Shown: positions 56,410-64,000 of the stretch, piece after piece
How positions within the stretch are numbered: the first letter of the stretch is position 1
Layout: each line of letters opens with the position of its first letter
NCBI RefSeq assembly: GCF_026210795.1
Contig: NC_089445.1
Span: forward strand, 1,302,001-1,366,000
Reading direction: 5' to 3'
From: Rhizophagus irregularis
Taxonomy: Eukaryota; Glomeromycota; Glomeromycetes; Glomerales; Glomeraceae
DNA length: 64,000 nt
Notes under the pieces: model-generated
Database searches by the model: none
Seen by the model: the letters and a program-made list of their open reading frames with translations, nothing else
What the model was told of the DNA's origin: nothing
Made by a program: the position numbers and the translations under genes

Positions 56410-58494
56410 TTATATCTCGCCAACAACTTCTTCAAAAATACCTTTACATCTAACTTTGGCACCTAATTTAGCACAAAGTAAAAATGCGCCGGATAATTTT
56501 CTGTGTAAGCTGTAAGTTTCATCAGGCGGTGGAGTTAATCTATATTTCAACATTGTAGGTATTAAATCTTTTACTCTTTTAGTTATAGTTTGTTTAGAGA
56601 AATCATACATGACTTCTGAAAATGGTTCTCCTAATGTCAATATTGAATCAATATGTGCATTTCTCATAACCTATAAATTTACATAATAGAGGAATTAGAA
56701 TATATGCAAAAAATTACATAAATTATAAAAATTATAAAATAATATATATATATATATATTACCTCAGTTTCATATCCTGTTAGATAGCCTATTTGTTCTG
56801 AATAAAATAAACATCCTTCTCTATCTCCTTTTGCTGCCGATTTTAGAATTTGCAAGTATAAATTTATGAATTTGGAATCAAATCCTCTACTTGCTCCAAA
56901 ATCTACTAATTCAATCTAATAATATATTATTATAAATATCATGATGAAATATATTATAAATATATAAATATAACAATAATTAAAATTTTTTACCTTTCTT
57001 GTTTTAGTATTGTATAAGAAATTAGTCCAGTTCGGATCAGTTTGCATAAATTGAAATTCAGCTAACTCTCTTAAACTAAGTTTCAAGATATTTTCACCAA
57101 TCTAATAAATTCATTTAAATAATTATTCATAAACATGAGAATATCTCATTTTTTTAAAATACGTACTTTGTTTCTGAGTTCTTGGCTATAGTAAACAGCA
57201 TAAGTTAAAGGTTCGCCCATCATTTTTTCACTAGTTAAAACCATTTTTGTAGAATATTCTTTCATCACTTTAGGTACAACAAAATCCTTATCATCTTTTA
57301 AAAGTTCTCCAAATTTCTCCATACAGGTAGCTTCCCTAACGTAATCAGTTTCCCATGCTAATTCTCTTCTTGCTACTTTAATTGTATTATCAAGGTAAAG
57401 TCCTTTGGGCAATAAATTGCTCATTATTACTAAAGTTCTTAGATTATTCAAGTCTGAATCGATCGAAGCCGCAACTCCTGGATATTGTACTTTAATTGCT
57501 ACTGGTAAATAGGGAGGTTTGGATAATTGAGCATTATGAACTTGGCCTATTGATGCTGCTGCCATTGGAATCGGATCAAAAGTTTTAAAATTATCACGCC
57601 AATTTAGACCAAGTTCCTTTGCCATTACTTTCTAATTTGAAAATTGTTTAGTTTAATATTAAGTATTAAAAATTTAATAACTCAGCCTTTTTACCTTACC
57701 TCCATTTGCCAATTTGGCATATAATTGGCACTATTCTGAACACGCAACAATACTTTTTCCAATTGTACAGGTAGCATATCATTATCTGTAAAAATAAGTG
57801 TTATGTAAATTATATAATAGAAAATCGTAATGATATAGTTTTGTTTTATTTACCTTGAATACTTATCATCTGTCCCAACTTCAATGCAGCTCCGCGCATT
57901 CGAGATAATTTATTAACCAGACGCTCTATATTGGCTTCACTCATCAATACCGAGCCACCTTCAAAATTAAAATTACATATTAATCATATCTCAAATTATT
58001 TTATTTATTCTGATAAAATAATTAATTACCTTTTGTTTTTGAAATTCCCGTAGCTCTTCGAACAGCCTCACTCATAGCTCCTGCTCCCAATCCAATAGCC
58101 AATCCTAAAAATTTACAATTGTTAAATTTGTTTAAAAACTAATATTTAATAAACTTCTAAACTTACCTCCATAATGAAAAAATCGACTAACTCTTGATGT
58201 GGGTATTTTTGATTTTTTAAGTGTATTCTCTTTATTAGAATGTTCTTGCGTTTCAATAATTGATGCTTTATATGTATTTGGTTCATCTATTATAACTTTG
58301 GAATCTAAAGTTGTCATTGGGAGGCGAATGTCCTGTGCTTGAGGTGATGGTTTTTGATATTTAACAGACCATCGCCAATTAGAAGTTTTATAAAACCATT
58401 CGGTGTTTTTTGATTGTATTTGCAAAAAATTTGATCCAATTTTAGCAAACGCGTTAGCAATACTATAAGTATCAGCTAAACGTTGAGAAGACAT
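56410..58494 (-). CDS. coq8: COQ8/ABC1 (ADCK3-type) atypical kinase for ubiquinone synthesis, 526 aa
   Basis: Eight exons on the minus strand: 58494-58167, 58104-58030, 57958-57854, 57785-57700, 57631-57167, 57101-56994, 56915-56763, 56670-56410. The diagnostic KxGQ motif is KLGQ (residues 161-164) in [15 protein letters not shown]. The alanine-rich loop that replaces the glycine loop is AAASIGQVH (222-230), followed by VAIKVQYPG. The catalytic region reads [12 protein letters not shown], and the metal-binding motif is VDFGASRGF (DFG at 394-396). These define the COQ8 branch of the ABC1 family, which supports coenzyme Q biosynthesis in the mitochondrial inner membrane. The first 110 residues are variable and basic/Ser-rich, consistent with a mitochondrial presequence. 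Length is normal. Confidence 0.95.
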
Positions 58495-58781
58495 AATCCT
58501 TATCAGAAAAAAATTGTTGATCTGTCACGGTACAACTAAACAGTACCTGTTTTGTGTACAATTACACAACAGCCAATTGGAAAATTTTGTGATTTTTTAA
58601 TATCCGATATTATAAATATGAAACTAAACGAGAATTTAAATGTAATTTATACATTAAATAAATTAATTTAAACTTCTCGTTTATTATTTTTTTAAAAAAA
58701 AACAATTCTAAACTTCTGTCTCGGTTCTGCCACTTTTGACTTATGATAATTATGATAAATTTAATTCGAAATTAATACATA
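58495..58781. promoter_or_regulatory. Divergent promoter region of COQ8 and UNC80-like genes
   Basis: The two genes start 287 bases apart on opposite strands, so this gap must hold both promoters. Near 58557-58572 lies ACAATTACACAACAGCC ATTGG-type sequence (inverted CCAAT, CCAATTGG). An ATATTATAAATATGAAA stretch near 58605 could serve as a TATA region. Confidence 0.45.
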
Positions 58782-59155
58782 ATGGAATACTCTAAGGGTA
58801 TAAAACTAATTCATTTCGTTGTTATTGTTCTTTTATGAATATAAATTTATTCGATAATTTTTTTATTTAGACACAACGTACATTAGAGATTCGCAAATTT
58901 TGGAACCAGAAATTGACCACGTAATAGATATAACGAATAATGAATCACAAAATTATATAGACCCATTGGAAATTGCAACAGTTTCTACGGAAGAAAATGA
59001 TTTAGATACAATTTCTACAAAAGCTACGGTAGCACCAGTTAATGATCTTCACAATACTCCATCACATTGGAATAAATTGAGAAATTTGGTAGTGGTCGAT
59101 GAGAATATTCCACAGACGCCTATACCATCGGATTTGTTTAGTAACCAAAACAACA

Positions 59156-59187
<32 letters not shown>

Positions 59188-62100
59188 TCTGATGATGCTG
59201 AGAGAACAAGTGTATTGTCAAAATCAAGTTCAAAACGGGATATTTATCAAGGAAATGCTTTGAAGATGTTAAGATTTAAATCTACCGTACAACAAAGATC
59301 AGATGTGAATAAAATGGAAAAGGATCTAGAACGATTAATTACTAGAACATATGGTGGTAATATGTTTACAAGCATAGGAGGTAGTGGAAACTCTGCAGGC
59401 TCTTTAGGTCCTTTACCTGTAAATGATAAAGGAAATAAACAACAAGTAGATATACTAAGAGAGGATAGTGTAAGAAGTGCGGGGGGTCATTTTAATTTTT
59501 TATCGGAACTTTATAAATTATTGAAAAGATGGAAGCATGTGGTGAAATTACCTGACAGTCATCAAATATTATCCGAATTAGCCAAACCATTTTATAATTA
59601 TCCAGGGAATGGTAGGTTTGATGTTCAATAATTTTTTTTAAAAAATTTATTTTATTTTATATCATTATACGTAATTTTATTTACTATTGTTAAAATTTAC
59701 TATTGTAATTCAGCCGATGACTGTAATCAATCATTGGATATTTTTGAATATATTAGGGCTACCTATAGGCCTGCAGATCCTGATGTATGTTTTTTAATGT
59801 TATAAATCTCCTTTTCTTTTTACATTTAATTGAAAATTTTTTCTATTAATATCAAAGGAAAATTTTGCGCGAATTCAATGGTGTTGTAAATTATTAGAAA
59901 CGCATCATAGTATAATTAGGGTAAGTTTCAATTTCAAAATTTTTATCAATTGTTTCCGAAAATTGTTTTTTTAGTAAAAAAGTAACTCTTTTTTAGAACC
60001 GCCTATGTGATATAACAGAAAAATTGTTAAACGCTACGGCAATGAATTCATATTTTCCTACTTCAGTAGCTGCAATTCATTCACTTATATATACATTTAT
60101 TCATACATTAGTTGTTACTGCTTCGTCCAATTTAAAATCAGAAGAATCGAACAAATTATTTAAAATGGTTGATGGATTTTTGTCTCGATTGGCCGCTGGA
60201 ACTTTAATCTCAATTGATCCAGATGAAATGACAATTGGGAATGCTAGAGTACAAATTAACAAATACGATAGTTTGGCTCGTTGTATATTTGTAGAGGGCT
60301 TAGTTAAATGTCTGCTAGTTAAAGATGTTCAGCTATGTAAATATATTATGGAGAATCTTATAGGGGTGAGTTTGTGTAATATTGTTAATTTAAATATTAA
60401 ATTGGCCTAAGTTAATAAATTTGTAATATCTACTTTAGAAATATTGGATAACTCCCGACTTATCTATGCAGTCTTTATATGAGCATATTATTCAATTATT
60501 TGCTCAATCTGCAATTGAGATACTAGCTGATCCAAATATGTCGTTCATTGATTCATCAAATCCCTATATTTCATTACCCTATCTAATACTTCATACGCTA
60601 AACCAAAATTTACCCCCAAAAAATCTTAGAAGTATGCCATCTCATATAGTAAGATCACTTGTAAGCGTGGTAGTATCAATTTTTGCTCTGCCTTGGCCAG
60701 ACAATAACTCTCAAAGCTCAAAGAAACAATATAATCTACCAATTAGAAGCTCAAGTAATAATCAAAAAATGAGTGGAAATGAAACCGACAATGAAACTTC
60801 AGCTGGGGACATTGATTCAAAATATAAAAATACTAGGCCGAGTTTAAATAAGATTAATGATGGTTTATTAACACCCGGAAGTATAAGACAATCATCGGAG
60901 ATCGATATATTAAGATTGGCTAAGACATATATTGAGTATTTATGGAATGAAGGATGGAAGAATGAAGTTGTTGAACTTGTTAAAGAAGCTGTGAGTTCTT
61001 TTCTTTTTTAAAAAAAAAATTAATATTTATTGTCCATTTATTTACCTTCTTCTTACCATCTTTAGTTTGAACAAGATGATTTAGATAGGATTATCACTAT
61101 ATTTAATCAATTAGTGTTTGGAATAAGTGACTCCATAGGCGATGATATAGTAAAAGAAACCATACCAGATTTGTTTGCGGTATGTTGTTTATTACATTGA
61201 TTACTTAAATTTGAAAAATTGCTTACATATTGGATTCAATTTAAAGAAAATAGTGAAAATTCGACCAGAAAAATCAGCAAATCTAAAGAAAATACTTTTG
61301 TCACTATCCACTAAGTATCGTGCACACTTTTATAAGCCAATCCTTGCTTGTGTTGCGTCGGATAACGAATCAAAAGTGTCCGAATATCTTCATCTCATAT
61401 CAACTTTGTTAAATTACATGAATGGTGTTGAATTATTTATGCAAGACGTTGAATTGATGAATGTTATAATTTTAAGTGATGTTGGACCTAGTTCAGTTAA
61501 AAATGAAGAAGATAAGCATAATTCCAAACTAACTGTTTCATCTACTACTTCTCAAGTAAATACATGGGGCTCAACCACAGTGGGTCAATGTGCTATTATC
61601 ATGGAGTTTATCTGGATTATCCGAGAATTAAGATTACAACAATCATCTGACGTATGTAATTTTATGATAATATTTAATTTTAGATTACATTGATTCTTAC
61701 AGTGCTAATTTAAAATTATAGCGTGCCAAAGATTCAAAGCATGATACAATCGCGAAGAAATTTTTGAATGAGCTTGAAAAGCGGTTATCGATATTCATGG
61801 TTGCAAAGGTAACCAAATTTGTTAATTAATATTATTATGTGATATTTATTTGGTTAATTTATAAAATTTTATATAATTTATAGGAGAAATCTAAATTAAT
61901 TCCAATGCCATTGCGTGTATTGCTTTGTAATCTATTCTTTGAAATAAGATTATATTGTAAAACAACTTACCGGTATATTATATAATTTAAATTTTTTTTT
62001 TTTCATTTTAAACGTTAATAATACGTGAATATCTTATTTTAGACCAGGTTGGCTTTCCCGAATAATTGACTGGACAGTACATTCTTCGCCAGTAATTCAT

Positions 62101-64000
62101 AGGGATTCCATGTCGTTTGGCTTAAATCAAAATCCATTCACTGCGCAATCAGAGTTAGAAGCAGATAATAATCAACTTAATGAAGTTGAATTCATATTTC
62201 AAAGAATTAGAGTTGTATACGCAACATTGGATGATTGGAATTCTTCGGATACCGATAGGGTTATTATTTTTTTCCATTTAATGTTAATTTTTAGAAAAAA
62301 TGAATTTTATTGAATATTTTTATTTATAAATTAGGACGAATTTTTAGATGTTCCAGTGCCTGCAATACCAAGAGTACCTGTTACTCCTTCAACTCCAAAT
62401 ACTCCAAAAACACCAATCACTCCATATAATGATCTGCGACGCAGTTCGACTGTAGTTCCATCGTCGGGTCCCGCTGTCAATACACCAAGAAGGATATCAT
62501 CTAAATTACCTAAACAACGTCTTCATAGATTTAATACCTTTTCTGACGATCCTGCATTTTCATTTTTATCTTTACTGGTTGCTGTATTCAACACTATAGC
62601 AGAGGAAGAGTTTACTAGGCTAGCACCGCACCTTTGGAATAGATTTTTGAATGACAAAAAGCATAAGCCCTTTGCTTCTGCTTCATTTCTGTTTATACTT
62701 TGTGGCGAAAAATCACCTGAAACTGTAAAGGATTTTATCATGAAGGATTTGTACAGGTAAAATTTTTTTTAATGTTTTATATCTGCGTATCTTAATTTCA
62801 GTTTTACTAATTAACTATTTACTACTATAGTACAAATGCCCTAGTTCGTGCTATAACTATTTATAAAATATCATCCTTATTTGGTCACCGAAATCAACTT
62901 CTATCACAATCTTATGTATCAGATTCGACTCGAAAACGTCCTTTTCGTGTACAGGCACCTGCAATTCCTTATATACCAACTGAACTAGGTACTCAAGATG
63001 TAATGATGTACGAATCATCAAAAGAATCGAAAAGTAAAAATTCTCATCATGACGTTGATCAGAGAATACAGGAACTTGGTTGGGAGGTGGTAGATGAATC
63101 TGAAACCGAATCGGATCGTTCAAAGCGTATCGTGACACCAATATCACTTTTATCTACTTTCCATCTTGATGAAGAGGTACTTAAGCAAAGAGATGAGGCT
63201 ACACCTATACAAACAGCTCGTGATAAAATTAGGAGGAATATTCGTAGTGAGGTTATATCAAATATGCAAGGAAATACAAATAAGCGAAGGATTATTTCAG
63301 TTCATATTTTAAGTTTCTTCTCTTTAAGACTTGTAGATTTATTAGATGATATTCATTGTGGTGTATATAACCTCGCTAAAGAAATAATAATCTACTTTCT
63401 TAGAGATGATCCTCTATTATTCCTGCGAATTTTTTTCAGTGATTTGGGCACGTTAAATTTTGAAACGCAGAAAAAGTTACTCACGAGAATACGTTTCCTT
63501 ATTTCGATGCAGCATGTTTTCCCGCCCGGATTTACTTATATGTTATTTAACCATCTTGCTGGAATATTAAAATGGTATTCCAGAGATAACAAAGAAAATG
63601 GTTTAGGTTTAATGACTTACATCATACCTACAATGGCTGAAATGGTACCGACAGTTAGTAACATACTTGTTAGAGATTTCAAGAAAAATAAGATTGAACA
63701 TATTCTTTGCAATAATGGGCAGTTCTGGTTTACTGATGGAACCCCTCCTTCAATGTTTCCAAGGGAATTAACTAATGATGAAGTTACATTCAATATACTT
63801 GATGTTCCACTAATTATGTTTCAAGTAGCGATGCTTCGAGTTGGACATATACATTTTATGACGAATTATGTTGTAGCATGGCCACAAGAGGTTTATTCAG
63901 TAAAAAAAATGATTCACGCATTTGCCCCAACTCATTTAACTGACAATCTAGTGAATGTAAATGAGGAAGAAAAATATTTTCCAGATATTGAAAAGGCACA
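58782..64000 (+). CDS. Very large protein, UNC80-like (5' part, runs off the window)
   Basis: Thirteen exons seen: 58782-58797, 58871-59611, 59714-59784, 59858-59920, 59997-60365, 60439-60990, 61066-61179, 61247-61651, 61722-61808, 61884-61972, 62043-62259, 62335-62756, 62831-64000 (open). The 16-base first exon encodes MEYSK; its GTATAA donor fits the phase of exon 2. About 1438 residues are visible. Helical-repeat segments dominate, with an Asn run near residue 100, a Pro/Thr-rich linker (RVPVTPSTPNTPKTPITP) and FSFLSLLVAVFNTIAEEEF. The opening region (HWNKLRNLVVVDE, RNRLCDITEKLLNA) recalls fungal proteins annotated as cation-channel-complex UNC80 homologues, which partner NALCN/Cch1-type channels. 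That assignment is from memory and tentative. No transmembrane segments stand out, as expected for an UNC80-type scaffold. Confidence 0.8.

Noticed and set aside
1-64000. tRNA, rRNA, U2, U4, U5, U6 and CRISPR arrays
   Set aside because: Looked for tRNA T-arm motifs and snRNA landmark sequences by eye; only U1 was found. A spacer-repeat array with regular spacing is absent.

Overview
The window looks like nuclear DNA of an early-diverging fungus, most likely an arbuscular mycorrhizal species of the Rhizophagus type. That is inferred from very high A+T, intron-rich genes with 45-100 base introns (GTAAGT/GTATGT donors, TTTAG/ATAG acceptors), asparagine (AAT) microsatellites inside coding exons, and hAT and pogo-like transposons. 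No database could be searched, so the species is an inference.

Layout. 1-2132 holds a decayed hAT transposase (minus strand). 2133-12300 is a gene-poor, extremely A+T-rich stretch broken by islands of repeats: two clusters of a TTTCGSC motif, a MITE-like element enclosing telomere-type TTAGGG repeats, and a tandem 90-base duplication. 12303-14194 is a complete pogo/Tigger-like transposon with perfect terminal inverted repeats, a TA target duplication and an intact two-exon transposase. From 15.8 kb the DNA is mostly ordinary genes: a Ras-like/RasGEF fusion (15819-19821), a UPF0658 Golgi-type membrane protein (21170-23363), a degraded probable retroelement (about 24.0-27.0 kb), U2 snRNP A' (27517-28940), a paraoxonase-like enzyme (29228-30702, minus), a U1 snRNA gene (30978-31142), an NDUFA4/MLRQ-like mitochondrial subunit (32846-33395) and an unknown acidic protein (33808-34499, minus).

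About 7 kb of diverged repeats (34.5-41.3 kb) follows. Then come a coiled-coil protein (41359-42936), a SAM methyltransferase (44072-45324), a cytochrome P450 (45902-47512, minus), a small secreted KNH-like protein (48074-48723, minus), an Scm3/HJURP-like candidate CENP-A chaperone (49314-50832), another repeat-rich gap, an aldehyde dehydrogenase (53481-55794), a COQ8/ABC1 kinase-like protein (56410-58494, minus) and the 5' part of a very large UNC80-like gene (58782 to beyond the window end).

Exon models were built by hand from splice motifs, reading-frame phase and family motifs. In each multi-exon model the exon lengths add up to an uninterrupted frame. Functionally the genes are unlinked housekeeping or accessory genes rather than a pathway cluster; two belong to the spliceosome (U1 snRNA and U2A', 2 kb apart). 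The most notable items are the U1 snRNA gene, the apparently intact pogo-like transposon, the hAT relic whose stop codons fall at expected Trp positions, the TTAGGG-bearing MITE, and the recently duplicated segment inside the Scm3-like gene.
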